A stretch of DNA of 30,472 nucleotides from Candidatus Poseidonia alphae (GTDB lineage: Archaea; Thermoplasmatota; Poseidoniia; Poseidoniales; Poseidoniaceae). Position 1 is the first letter of the stretch. Every line of letters begins with the position of its first letter. Below, one piece after another: positions 1-8,333 of this stretch. A model generated the notes under the pieces. It did not search any database. It was not told the origin of the DNA and was given only the letters and a program-made list of their open reading frames with translations. The stretch covers positions 1-30,472 of the forward strand of contig DAVD01000012.1 in the NCBI GenBank assembly GCA_002505405.1. Reading direction: 5' to 3'. Both the position numbers and the translations under genes were made by a program.

Positions 1-486
1 GCGCGAAACAATCCTGAGTTTGTCGATAATGCAAAAAGAGTCCTTGCTCATTGGCGAGCGACCAAACAACCCATCGTTCACGTACGACACGCTTCAACCG
101 AACCGGGTAGCCCACTTGCTCCTGCTGAGCAGGGCTACGAATTCTACGATTGGGCAACCCCTGAAGATGGTGAAATGGAGGTGGTCAAGCAGGTCAACAG
201 TTGCTTCATTGGAACAGGTCTGAGCGACCACCTCAAACATCACGGCTTCAATCAATTGGTCGTCCTCGGACTGACGACCAACCACTGCATTTCAACCAGT
301 GTCCGCATGGCTGGTAACCTTGGATTTGATGTGACATTAGTTGGAGATGCTTGCGCTACGTTCCCCCGCCATTCACCCGACGGAACAGAATATTCAGCAG
401 ACTTGATTCATGACACGGCTCTTACAAGCTTGCACGGTGAGTTTTGTACCGTTTCCAATACAAACGACCTCATCAACGCTCAGTAA
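1..486 (+). CDS. Isochorismatase-family cysteine hydrolase, 5' partial
   Basis: The reading frame is open from the first base, so the N-terminus lies outside the window; 161 residues remain. The segment GLTTNHCISTSVRMAGNLGF is the signature around the nucleophilic cysteine of the isochorismatase / nicotinamidase-like family, followed by VTLVGDACATF. An upstream lysine in VVKQVNS fits the conserved catalytic lysine, and VHVRHASTEPGSPL fits the substrate-side loop. Family members hydrolyse small amides or vinyl ethers in the cytoplasm; substrate cannot be told from this sequence, and the catalytic Asp near the N-terminus is not visible. The family call is firm, the reaction is not. A run of six T just after the stop could end transcription before pgk. 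Confidence 0.88.
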   Translation, partial: ARNNPEFVDNAKRVLAHWRATKQPIVHVRHASTEPGSPLAPAEQGYEFYDWATPEDGEMEVVKQVNSCFIGTGLSDHLKHHGFNQLVVLGLTTNHCISTSVRMAGNLGFDVTLVGDACATFPRHSPDGTEYSADLIHDTALTSLHGEFCTVSNTNDLINAQ

Positions 487-500
487 GTTCTTTCCACTCC

Positions 501-506
501 TTTTTT
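501..506 (+). terminator. Possible poly-T archaeal terminator
   Basis: A run of six T lies 15 bases after the hydrolase stop codon and before the TATA-like sequence of pgk. Archaeal RNA polymerase can stop at short T runs without a hairpin. There is no stem-loop, so the call rests on position and composition only. Confidence 0.3.
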
Positions 507-520
507 GGAGATTTCCAATC

Positions 521-529
521 CTTAATTCA
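521..529 (+). promoter_or_regulatory. Possible TATA element for pgk
   Basis: The sequence cttaattca is AT-rich and lies about 44 bases before the chosen pgk start, predicting transcription from around position 550 and a leader of roughly 20 bases. That would exclude an in-frame ATG at 539 as start. Weak evidence from composition and spacing. Confidence 0.3.
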
Positions 530-568
530 ACGGGAGGGATGAAAAGCCCAAGGGCCCTGGGAAGGACA

Positions 569-1831
569 ATGGCCAATGTCCTGACTTTGGACGATGTCAA
601 CGTAGACGGGAAGACCGTTTTGTTGCGTGTCGACATCAATAGCCCGCTTGACCCGGCCACCAAATCCTTTCTTGACGATACGCGAATTAAGGCCATTCTG
701 CCAACCATTCAACGACTGGTGAAAGCAAAGGTCATCATTCTCGCCCACCAATCCCGCCCGGGAAAGAACGACTTCACCAGTACCTTGGGTCACGCTCGCG
801 AGTTGGGAAGATTGCTTGGACGGCCGGTCAAGTGGACCGATGATATTCACGGCGACAAAGCCATGGCAGCAATTGAATCCATGGAAAACGGACAACTGCT
901 GATGCTCAATAACGTACGAATGGATGAAGAGGAACAGTCCGTCAAAAATGACCCCGTCGCATCCGCAGAAACTCAACTCGTGCAAAAATTGGCTAGCGTT
1001 GCCGACCTCTATGTCAACGACGCTTTTGCTTGCGCTCACCGTTCAACACCGTCCATCGTTGGGTTTTCTACCCTGATTCCTTGTGTTGCTGGTGAATTGA
1101 TGGGCAACGAGATCAAAAAGTTGGACATGGCACTTGAAACACCCGTTCGACCTTGTTTAGCAGTGCTCGGAGGCGTCAAGGTTGACGATTCCATACAAGT
1201 AGCTGACAACATGTTACGCGGTGGAATTGCCGACGAATTGTGGCCGACTGGAGGTGTTGCAAACTTGCTGCTTGATTTGGCTGGAATCGACATCGGAGAC
1301 ATCAACCGGAAGTTCCTCAAGAATGAACTGGGAGACCAATGGAAAACGACCGTTGCTCAAGCGCGAACCCTCATCGATGATTACGGGTCCAAGATCCACT
1401 TGCCTGTTGATGTGGCCGCGAACATTGAAGGGAATCGCGTTGACCTGAAGGTCAAGGACCTCCCCATTGAGGCACCACTCTTTGACCTTGGAATCGAATC
1501 CATTCTCTACCTTTCTGCTGCAATAAAGCGTGCAGGAACCATCGTGCTCAACGGACCTGCTGGAGTCTTTGAAATCACTGACTTCGCCTTTGGAACCGTT
1601 GAGATGCTCAACGCTTGTGCTGAATCCTCAGGCTATGCTGTCATGGGCGGCGGACATACAGCGACCTTGGTTGCAAAGCGCGGCATCGCACACAAGATGG
1701 GGCATGTCTCCACCGGTGGTGGAGCGTGTTTGGACTATATTGCAGGCAGGCCCCTCCCAGGCGTTGTGAGTTTGGAAGAGAGTGCCCTGGCCTTCTCAAT
1801 GGACATCACAACCACGGTTGACAGTGTTTGA
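569..1831 (+). CDS. pgk: Phosphoglycerate kinase, archaeal type
   Basis: Converts 1,3-bisphosphoglycerate and ADP to 3-phosphoglycerate and ATP (or the reverse in gluconeogenesis) in the cytoplasm. The 420-residue length is right for archaeal PGK. The N-terminal substrate-binding segment VLLRVDINSPLD and AHQSRPG are the archaeal form of the family pattern, ADLYVNDAFACAHR follows, and the C-terminal nucleotide-binding part has VMGGGHT and STGGGACLDYIAG. The start at MANVLTLDDVNVDGK puts the usual 12 to 14 residues before VLLRVD; an in-frame ATG at 539 would add ten residues with no family match. The gene runs head-on into tRNA-Thr with only a few bases between. Confidence 0.96.
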   Translation: MANVLTLDDVNVDGKTVLLRVDINSPLDPATKSFLDDTRIKAILPTIQRLVKAKVIILAHQSRPGKNDFTSTLGHARELGRLLGRPVKWTDDIHGDKAMAAIESMENGQLLMLNNVRMDEEEQSVKNDPVASAETQLVQKLASVADLYVNDAFACAHRSTPSIVGFSTLIPCVAGELMGNEIKKLDMALETPVRPCLAVLGGVKVDDSIQVADNMLRGGIADELWPTGGVANLLLDLAGIDIGDINRKFLKNELGDQWKTTVAQARTLIDDYGSKIHLPVDVAANIEGNRVDLKVKDLPIEAPLFDLGIESILYLSAAIKRAGTIVLNGPAGVFEITDFAFGTVEMLNACAESSGYAVMGGGHTATLVAKRGIAHKMGHVSTGGGACLDYIAGRPLPGVVSLEESALAFSMDITTTVDSV

Positions 1832-1833
1832 GG

Positions 1834-1906
1834 AGCCACTGGGGAGATTCGAACTCCCGACCTTCTGATTACGAATCAGATGCTCTACCAGCTAAGCCAC
1901 AGTGGC
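1834..1906 (-). tRNA. tRNA-Thr (anticodon CGU)
   Basis: The minus strand folds into a full cloverleaf: a perfect 7-bp acceptor GCCACTG/CAGTGGC, D arm GCTTAGCTGGTAGAGC, anticodon stem TCTGA/TCAGA with loop TTCGTAA (anticodon CGT, reading ACG), and T arm GGGAG-TTCGAAT-CTCCC. The base after the acceptor would be U73, the discriminator usual for archaeal threonine tRNAs. CCA is not encoded and there is no intron. It converges on pgk. Confidence 0.95.
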
Positions 1907-1919
1907 GGCGTTTTCACGG

Positions 1920-1947
1920 CCGAGCCAATCAATCATAAGGGGCTCGG
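1920..1947. repeat. 7-bp inverted repeat upstream of tRNA-Thr
   Basis: ccgagcc (1920-1926) is mirrored exactly by ggctcgg (1941-1947) around a 14-base AT-rich spacer. On the minus strand the spacer holds ccttatgat, a TATA-like sequence about 30 bases before the 5' end of tRNA-Thr. The palindrome therefore frames the likely tRNA promoter. It could be an operator or chance; function unknown. Confidence 0.4.
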
Positions 1948-1990
1948 TGAGAACACTAGCGTTCTTGAAGCATGACTCCGAGGAGAGGGC

Positions 1991-3250
1991 ATGACCGATG
2001 CAACCACCGTCCGATACCGCAACACGGTATTGTACGACCATGGTGGGGAAAAAGTCACAGGGGACATCTTGCTTCATCACGACGGAACGTGGTCTGCGTC
2101 GAACGGAGACGAAGATGTCGTGGACGATATTGACGGTTCCCAACGCTTGATCACTCGAAGCTTCCAAAACTGGCATACGCACCTTGCTATGCAACTCAAT
2201 GCACGCGATTTTAGCGACGGTTTTCCCCTCCACCGGTGGCTCAATGAAGCCATCTTTCCTACTGAAGCGCGCATTACACCGGATTATGTTCGCATGGGTT
2301 CTCGCTGTGCTGCTGCTGAGATGATTCGAACTGGAAGCACCTTTGCTGCAGACATGTACTTCTTTCCTTCAGTGACTGGGGAAGTCCTTACTGAGGCAGG
2401 AATCCGAGGCCTCATCGGGGGACCTGTTAGCGATTCTGCATTGCCGAGCCACGACGATGCGGCTTCGGCACTCAGTGAGTTGGACGGCCTTCTTGCCACC
2501 AACAACGAGAGCGATTTGGTTCAGTATGCCATCGCAACACACTCTGTGTATTTGTGCACTGAAGACACGTTGCGCCGTGCTTCAGAATTGGCTGAAAAGC
2601 GACAATCTCGGCTTCACATCCACGTGAGTGAAACACGAAAAGAAATTGCTGATTGCCACGAAAGTACCGGCAAGTACCCCATCGAGTATCTTGACAGCAT
2701 TGACTTCTTCCAACCTGGGACCGTATGCGCTCACGCCTCGTGGGTAAAGAAAAACGAAATCCGGTTGCTGAAGCAACACGAGGCAACGGCCGTCCACTGC
2801 CCCTCATCTAACATGAAACTTGCTTGCGGGGGCACACTTTCCCTCCCTGCATACATGGAAGCTGGGGTTGACGTTCGGCTCGGAACCGATGGAGCGGCAT
2901 CTTCTGGAAACGGACTCAACATGCAAGCAGAAGCTCGACTCGCTTCGCTTGTTCAACGGCATGACCATTGGGACCCAACCATCCTGCCAGCAGTCGGCGC
3001 CATGGGCCTCGCCACCAAAGGGAGCAAGGACTGGGCAGTTTGGGACTTGAACGACGTCCGAATGCGCCCAAGAGGACGTACTGATAACCGTCACTTGGCC
3101 AACCTGATTTTCAATGGAGCGGAATGCCTTGACCTTTGGGTAAACGGACAAGCAGTGCGAAAAGATGGAACGACCCTCACGCTTGACGAACTGTCGATTT
3201 TGGACGAGATCGACGGTGCTGTAGCAACCTATTACGAAGGTGTTGAATAA
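1991..3250 (+). CDS. Amidohydrolase of the MTA/SAH/5'-deoxyadenosine deaminase family
   Basis: Zinc-dependent deaminase of the MtaD/DadD group, likely removing the 6-amino group from S-adenosylhomocysteine, methylthioadenosine or 5'-deoxyadenosine and so clearing by-products of SAM chemistry. The 419 residues show the complete metal site: HTH (H62, H64) on the first strand, IHVSETRKE (metal His and catalytic Glu), AHASWV (metal His), VHCPSSNMKLACGG, and GTDGAASSGNGLNM with the last metal Asp. The C-terminal LIFNGAECLDLWVNGQAV is the small beta domain. The start has a purine-rich GGAGAGG ribosome site a few bases upstream. Substrate preference within the family cannot be read from sequence. 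Its stop codon touches that of the next, convergent gene. Confidence 0.88.
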   Translation: MTDATTVRYRNTVLYDHGGEKVTGDILLHHDGTWSASNGDEDVVDDIDGSQRLITRSFQNWHTHLAMQLNARDFSDGFPLHRWLNEAIFPTEARITPDYVRMGSRCAAAEMIRTGSTFAADMYFFPSVTGEVLTEAGIRGLIGGPVSDSALPSHDDAASALSELDGLLATNNESDLVQYAIATHSVYLCTEDTLRRASELAEKRQSRLHIHVSETRKEIADCHESTGKYPIEYLDSIDFFQPGTVCAHASWVKKNEIRLLKQHEATAVHCPSSNMKLACGGTLSLPAYMEAGVDVRLGTDGAASSGNGLNMQAEARLASLVQRHDHWDPTILPAVGAMGLATKGSKDWAVWDLNDVRMRPRGRTDNRHLANLIFNGAECLDLWVNGQAVRKDGTTLTLDELSILDEIDGAVATYYEGVE

Positions 3251-3784
3251 TCACTTCATTCGGGAATATGCAAAACCTGCAATGCCCAGAAGGAAGAAGA
3301 GGAAATAGAGACCGAACGACGCATGAAGGTGCACTTCGTAGTCAAACATGACTTCTGAACTCGAGAATGAAGGTGCTCCGGGAAGGGTTCCTAGCCCTGC
3401 ATAATGAATCCCCGGTGCTACGGTCCATTGCAACCCCTCGGTGCCGTCCATGCCTACAGCGATAACATCGGCATCGTTGGCCGTGCAACTGCTCCCTGTT
3501 TCGAATCCACCAAGGACTCCTGATGATTCACATCTTAATTTTTCATCTTCGTCAACAATGACGACGTAAATGTCATCTCGGTCCCAGTTGAGGGTTAAAT
3601 CGGCCGTAACAATGGCGCCCAAGGAATGTTCAGGAAGGGCTTCGTTAGAAAAAACAGTTTTTCCGCCGGTGGTGACCACATCAATACTCGTTGTCCCTTC
3701 AACGGTGAAGCCAACGGTTCCTGCAAGAACAAGAATCAAAGCTGCCCCCATCATTGAGTAGCCAATTCGTTCTTGACGCTCCAT
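3251..3784 (-). CDS. Small membrane-anchored protein, unknown function
   Basis: 177 residues with one hydrophobic helix near each end: about residues 10-30 (MMGAALILVLAGTVGFTV) and about 153-172 (FGLYFLFFLLGIAGFAY). The part between is polar, predicted beta-rich and probably extracytoplasmic, with two cysteines (RCESSG and SSCTAND) that could form a disulfide. It starts 12 bases after the Ca2+/H+ antiporter stop, preceded by a GAGGTG-like ribosome site, so the two are probably cotranscribed and this protein may be an accessory to the antiporter or to the surface protein upstream. No family recognised. Confidence 0.72.
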   Translation of the reverse strand: MERQERIGYSMMGAALILVLAGTVGFTVEGTTSIDVVTTGGKTVFSNEALPEHSLGAIVTADLTLNWDRDDIYVVIVDEDEKLRCESSGVLGGFETGSSCTANDADVIAVGMDGTEGLQWTVAPGIHYAGLGTLPGAPSFSSSEVMFDYEVHLHASFGLYFLFFLLGIAGFAYSRMK

Positions 3785-3796
3785 GGTCTCACCTCA

Positions 3797-4978
3797 TCAT
3801 GCAAAGAAGAAAGCCATCCCGAGAATAGCATAACACGCCAAGGCCATGGCACCTTCCAACCAGTTGGTCTTTCCGTCGGCAAGAATAGAGATGGTGATGA
3901 AGACTGAGCCAAAGGCAGCTACCGTTTCAAGGAGGCCAAATTCAAGAGGAAGGGGGACGCCCAAAACCCAGCCCCACAGGACCATAATCGGTGCTACAAA
4001 AAGGGCGATCTGAACACTGCTTCCAATAGCGATGGCGATGGAGAGGTCCATCTTGTCCTTTCCAGCGACCAGGACCGCGGTAAAATGCTCTGCAGCATTG
4101 CCGAAGAACGGCACCAAGATGACGCCAATAAAGAGTTCAGGCAAGTGCCATTTCTCAACTGTAGTTTCGAGACTGTGGACCAAAATATGGGCCATCCATC
4201 CGACGAGAATAGTGGCGAGGATAAGGAGGACCCACGCATCTTTGATGCTCATTTCTGGGTCTTCATGTCCCTCGCCGTGGCCGCCCGATGAAAATTCATT
4301 GACGTGTGTTTTCAATTGGAACAACAACGAACAACCGTAAATGAACAGCAACACGAGCGCCGTAGCATACGAGAGTTTCATGACGGCGTCCGATGAGCCA
4401 CCGTTGTAGTGGAATGCACTTGGGACTATGAGGGCAACAACCGCCAAGACCAACAGGGCACCGTTCATTTGTCCGCTTTGATTTGAGAAGGTTTGCTCAC
4501 TGTGCTTAATTCCCCCGTACAACATGGCCAAGCCCAAAACAAGCAAGAGGTTGCCCAAGATTGACCCGATGAGTGAGGCCTGTGTTACGGTAACCATGGT
4601 ATCGACAACGGCTGGATTCTGAGAGGCTGCATAGAGCGCCATGCCCGCGATGATCATCTCAACAGCATTGCCAAACGTCGCATTCAGGAGACCGCCCACA
4701 GCCTCTCCCGTTCGTAGAGCGATTTCTTCTGTGGCCTTGCCCATCAAGAAGGCAAGTGGTGCAATGGCAATCATTGAGAAGACAAACGCCATTTGGAGCG
4801 AGTGCTGGAAGTTGAAGTACAGGGTGATGGGGAGCGCTAAAAGCAGCCAGTTCAACGTGTTATTCTTCGGGTTTAAGATATCTACAAGCCGTTTGAACTG
4901 TGCTTCGGCAACCTCAGCAAGTTCCTCGATTGATTCTTTTTCTGCTTCAATAATCATTGATTGTGGGGCTTCGGACAT
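3797..4978 (-). CDS. Calcium/proton antiporter, CaCA superfamily (CAX/ChaA type)
   Basis: Integral membrane exchanger expected to export Ca2+ in return for protons. The 393 residues give about 11 hydrophobic helices and two inverted repeats, each with the CAX ion-binding signature: GNAVEMIIAG at about residue 103 and GNAAEHFTAVL at about residue 290. The following KDKMDLSIAIAIGSSVQIALFVAP is also typical. A polar loop with GGHGEGHEDPE lies between the halves, like the acidic helix of CAX proteins. The N-terminal 40 residues are charged and cytoplasmic. A GAGG ribosome site sits 8 bases before the ATG. It lies 40 bases after the large surface-protein gene and 12 before a small membrane-protein gene, an apparent operon. 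Confidence 0.92.
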   Translation of the reverse strand: MSEAPQSMIIEAEKESIEELAEVAEAQFKRLVDILNPKNNTLNWLLLALPITLYFNFQHSLQMAFVFSMIAIAPLAFLMGKATEEIALRTGEAVGGLLNATFGNAVEMIIAGMALYAASQNPAVVDTMVTVTQASLIGSILGNLLLVLGLAMLYGGIKHSEQTFSNQSGQMNGALLVLAVVALIVPSAFHYNGGSSDAVMKLSYATALVLLFIYGCSLLFQLKTHVNEFSSGGHGEGHEDPEMSIKDAWVLLILATILVGWMAHILVHSLETTVEKWHLPELFIGVILVPFFGNAAEHFTAVLVAGKDKMDLSIAIAIGSSVQIALFVAPIMVLWGWVLGVPLPLEFGLLETVAAFGSVFITISILADGKTNWLEGAMALACYAILGMAFFFA

Positions 4979-5018
4979 GGCGATTCCTCAATTTCAAACG
5001 GTTGCACGCGTATGCTGC

Positions 5019-8000
5019 TCAGTCATCAGACTTCTTCACAGCACGGCGCCTAACTGGAGCCTTGCGTGGAGCAGCGCGACGGCCAACTGAACGACGGACT
5101 GCCTTCTTCTTGGGCCTCTCGTCCTCATCGTCGTCGTCGTCATCGTCATCGTCATCGTCATCGTCGTCGTCGTCGTCGTCATCCTCGGGTTCAGTCTTCT
5201 TTCGACGGCGTTCTTTGCGTTGAATGATATTGATTGCGAACGGGTCATCTTCCTCTTCCTCAACCTGCTTTTCTTCATCTTCGGCAGCAGATTCTTCTTT
5301 GCCTTGGGTATCGGTCACGGAATCCATGTCAAGGTCTTGTGACGTACCGATGAACTCGGACATCCAATCATCGTCTTCTTCCTCGTCCCCGGACTTCTTC
5401 TTCTTCGGCCCGGCCATACTGGTTCGAATCACAAGCAATGACACGAGAATCGCTAGGATGTTGATGACCGCAATGACCCAAACAAAAACATACGGAGGGT
5501 CGGTAAAGGAGGGTTTGATCACTTCGGGCTCAGGCTCGGCTTGGAGCGCTTCTTCATGAGCACAGAATGTGGTTCCATCCAAACGGTTTCGGCAGAAGTC
5601 CACGGTGAACTTGACCTGTTCTTGGAGGTCGTTTCCAGCACCATCCGTCGCCCGAACATACAAGGCGTGGTAGCCCGGCTCAAAGTTGCCTGTGTTGATT
5701 TCCATGTCAGCGGTAAGCGAGCTGTTGTCTCCGTTGATGTCGGTAACGCCGGTCAGGTCAGCCCAAGGTGTTGAGAGTGAGGAACCGGTTTGTCCACCGA
5801 AGTGGTAAGTGAAGCGGTATTGGAACGAGGTGACAACAACGTCATCGTCAACTCCTGCAAGAATGTTGATTCGGTTTCCATAGAGGTATTTCGAACCGTC
5901 ATCGCCAGAAGACGGTGCAAAAATCGTGATTTGAGGGACTTGTGCATCGATGGAGAGATGGTCCCAGAATTGATTGACTTCGTTTTCAGATTCATCCTTC
6001 ATAGTAACCTGAATGATCATGGCTCCTGCGTCAGTGTTAGAGAGAACTGAGAATTCAAAAGAATACAAGGGTCCGAGGTTATCGTTGTTAGCGTTGTTGT
6101 TGAGTTCCGTGAGCGGTTCATCAAAGTCAGTAAGTTGTGCTCCTGCGACCGTTGTAATGTTGATGGATGGTGTCGTACTAAGGTCCTCATTAACTTGTAA
6201 GCGCATTGAGTATTGTCCTGCGACCAAAGTGGTACTTTCATAGGGGATTCCGTCGCTGTCAAGGATGCTAAGGGTTGAATTCGGGAGCAGCGTATCTTCT
6301 GAAACCTTGAATGCGTTAGCACCAAATCCAGCATAGATTTCACTGTTGAAGTTGCCCCACTCGTCCGTGATGGTAATTGCATACCAAACATCTCGGTCTA
6401 CGTTGCTTGGAATCAGGAATTGGCGAACGAGTGTTTCGGTGGTGAATTCGTTGGTCCCAATGTCGTCCAAAACAATCTCCCATCCATCGCCTTGAATGTT
6501 GGAAATCTCGTTTTCATCGACTCCGAACGGTTCTCCATAGTGCCTCCAAATAGCGTATGACTCATTCTGTTCATCTTCGTTAAACCATTCCAAACTGACG
6601 AGATTGTCCGCTCCGATGGTGTAGGCTTGCTTGATCCGAGGAGGATTGGGGGCTCGGGTGTCTTCAAACAAAACTTGAGCGTAGTTTTGAACCAGTTGTG
6701 TGTAGTGGTAGGTTCCGTTCACGTTGCCGTAAAGCGCTTCTGAAGTCACAAAGTAGAACTGATTGGTACGAAGTTCGTCATCGGGAATCTCAACGTCAAA
6801 TGTACCAACACCGTCGGAGACGGTGCCGAGCCATTGCAAGGATTGATTCTCAACAAATTGGGAACCTGAGACGCGGTAGGTGCCGTGCCAGATGTGGTAG
6901 ATCTCGCCTTCAACGCCCATTTGATCGTTCCATGTCACACGGGTTGTTCGGTCACCAAGGAATTCAGCATAAACATTGGTTGGTTCAGCAACCCAGTTGT
7001 AAAATGCATTTTCTTCAATGGACCCCGTACAGGAGTTTCCGTCAGTAGCAGTATTGATGACGCCGTTTTCGTCCACCGTCACGACACAGTAGTATGAATA
7101 TCCGAGGTAGCCTTGGGGGACTGGGATTTGGTAAGAGCCAATGCCTTCAAGAATGTCTTTGACGATCAATTCCACATCGTTTCGTAGAATCGAAGAAAAG
7201 GGTTGGTCGGAACGGTAAACGCGGTATGTCTCACCTTCTTCCAATGGAGAATCTCCCCAAGAGATGTTGGTGTAGCCTGCGCCGCTGAGCGGGTCTGCTT
7301 CAAATTCAGCGGTGAAGAGGGTGGGTTGTGCTGGCGGAAGGTTGTCCTCAACCACCGGTTCACTCATGGTATTTTGAGCAAGGAAGCGGACGTCTTCATA
7401 ATCCACACCAGGGTCTGAGTAATTGGGAAGAAGATAGGTGATGGAGTAGTAACTTGAACGCTGGGTTTCGGCAGGCACGTCCACCACATAGGAGGTGGCC
7501 GAAGCATCCAACTCAGCAATCGGTGTTTCAGAAGTCAGCAGCGAAGGCCCAAGCAATCGGGTCACTTCGTAATCGGTTTGCCAGATCCGGATGGTTAGCG
7601 CATCGGGGCCGGTTTCCGGAAGTGTTTGAGAGAAGGTGTTGTAGTTCACCCAATTGATGGTCGTTTGACTGCTTGGAGCGTCAAAGGTCACAGCAAGAAT
7701 GTAAGGCGTGTAGACTGCAGTTGTTGTTTCGACGACAGGGAATTCAACGTGGGCTCCATTGATGATGAATTCTCCCGCTTCAGTTCCGTTTGAGAGGGTT
7801 GTGGTGATGGCGTAAAAGAAACTTCCATTGGTGCCCGGCGGGACAAGAAAAGACTTCGAATGGCCTGCATGCACTGATGCTTGACAGTTGAAGGGGTTTT
7901 GAGATGCATCGGCGACGTCGCAAACTGGAACGGTTGCAAACGGAGTAAGCGTTCCTACATTCATGGCGTCAATAGCGGAGGTATGGCGGTACAAGTTGTA

Positions 8001-8237
8001 TGTTGCACTGAACATGCCTTGAAGTTCTGACCCGCTTGAATCAATGTTCTGCCAGGTCACGACAGTGGTCTCTGTCGTAGGGTCAAACACAGCCTGAATG
8101 CCTTGAGCCTGCAGGTTGTAAGGATCGCCCATATCCACGGCTTGCACGTGGGACAAAGGCAGGGTCGCAAGCAACATGCACAATGTCAAAAAAAAGGCGC
8201 GTTGAATGCCGTTTCGTTCAGCCGTTGGACTACCCAT
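5019..8237 (-). CDS. Large surface protein with Fn3-like repeats, one membrane helix and a poly-Asp/basic cytoplasmic tail
   Basis: 1072 residues. An N-terminal signal peptide (RAFFLTLCMLLATLPLSHVQA) precedes a large extracellular part with at least five repeats resembling fibronectin type III domains, each with a TxxSW/TVTW/LEW strand and a YxxYR/YxIW strand. After two further Ig-like segments (VPQITIFAPSSG; YHALYVRATDGAGND) comes one membrane helix at about residues 917-938. The cytoplasmic tail of about 135 residues starts with KKKK, is strongly acidic, contains 19 consecutive Asp at 1019-1037, then turns to a Lys/Arg/Ala/Pro-rich end (RRSVGRRAAPRKAPVRRR) like a histone tail. Probably an S-layer-associated or adhesion protein tied to a cytoplasmic partner; function unknown. 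Cotranscription with the Ca2+/H+ antiporter is likely, which suggests Ca2+-dependent folding or assembly. Confidence 0.85.
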   Translation of the reverse strand: MGSPTAERNGIQRAFFLTLCMLLATLPLSHVQAVDMGDPYNLQAQGIQAVFDPTTETTVVTWQNIDSSGSELQGMFSATYNLYRHTSAIDAMNVGTLTPFATVPVCDVADASQNPFNCQASVHAGHSKSFLVPPGTNGSFFYAITTTLSNGTEAGEFIINGAHVEFPVVETTTAVYTPYILAVTFDAPSSQTTINWVNYNTFSQTLPETGPDALTIRIWQTDYEVTRLLGPSLLTSETPIAELDASATSYVVDVPAETQRSSYYSITYLLPNYSDPGVDYEDVRFLAQNTMSEPVVEDNLPPAQPTLFTAEFEADPLSGAGYTNISWGDSPLEEGETYRVYRSDQPFSSILRNDVELIVKDILEGIGSYQIPVPQGYLGYSYYCVVTVDENGVINTATDGNSCTGSIEENAFYNWVAEPTNVYAEFLGDRTTRVTWNDQMGVEGEIYHIWHGTYRVSGSQFVENQSLQWLGTVSDGVGTFDVEIPDDELRTNQFYFVTSEALYGNVNGTYHYTQLVQNYAQVLFEDTRAPNPPRIKQAYTIGADNLVSLEWFNEDEQNESYAIWRHYGEPFGVDENEISNIQGDGWEIVLDDIGTNEFTTETLVRQFLIPSNVDRDVWYAITITDEWGNFNSEIYAGFGANAFKVSEDTLLPNSTLSILDSDGIPYESTTLVAGQYSMRLQVNEDLSTTPSINITTVAGAQLTDFDEPLTELNNNANNDNLGPLYSFEFSVLSNTDAGAMIIQVTMKDESENEVNQFWDHLSIDAQVPQITIFAPSSGDDGSKYLYGNRINILAGVDDDVVVTSFQYRFTYHFGGQTGSSLSTPWADLTGVTDINGDNSSLTADMEINTGNFEPGYHALYVRATDGAGNDLQEQVKFTVDFCRNRLDGTTFCAHEEALQAEPEPEVIKPSFTDPPYVFVWVIAVINILAILVSLLVIRTSMAGPKKKKSGDEEEDDDWMSEFIGTSQDLDMDSVTDTQGKEESAAEDEEKQVEEEEDDPFAINIIQRKERRRKKTEPEDDDDDDDDDDDDDDDDDDDEDERPKKKAVRRSVGRRAAPRKAPVRRRAVKKSDD
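5127..5183 (-). repeat. GAC/GAT trinucleotide repeat coding 19 Asp
   Basis: Nineteen consecutive Asp codons on the minus strand, with GAC runs interrupted by an alternating GAT/GAC stretch. The repeat is in-frame, so slippage would change the Asp count without breaking the protein. The mixed codons suggest selection for aspartate rather than fresh slippage. Confidence 0.9.
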
Positions 8238-8260
8238 CAGTGTCTATGTAGCATTCGTCC

Positions 8261-8269
8261 GTTATGACT
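8261..8269 (-). promoter_or_regulatory. Possible TATA element for the surface protein
   Basis: On the minus strand agtcataac lies about 28 bases before the ATG, giving a predicted transcript start within a few bases of it. The 96-base gap to the upstream gene allows a promoter of its own. Position and composition only. Confidence 0.35.
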
Positions 8270-8333
8270 ATGTCGCTTCTCGGAAGCAAAAAGTGCACAT
8301 CAACGGGGCGTTTTGCCACCTCCGCTTTTCCTA

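Noticed and set aside
527..1039. Minus-strand open frame of 170 codons inside pgk
   Set aside because: It lies wholly opposite a well-conserved gene and shows no motifs, signal or start context.
4957..5223. Plus-strand frame with a long Ser run
   Set aside because: It is the complement of the Asp-codon repeat in the surface-protein gene; no ribosome site and no family-like sequence.
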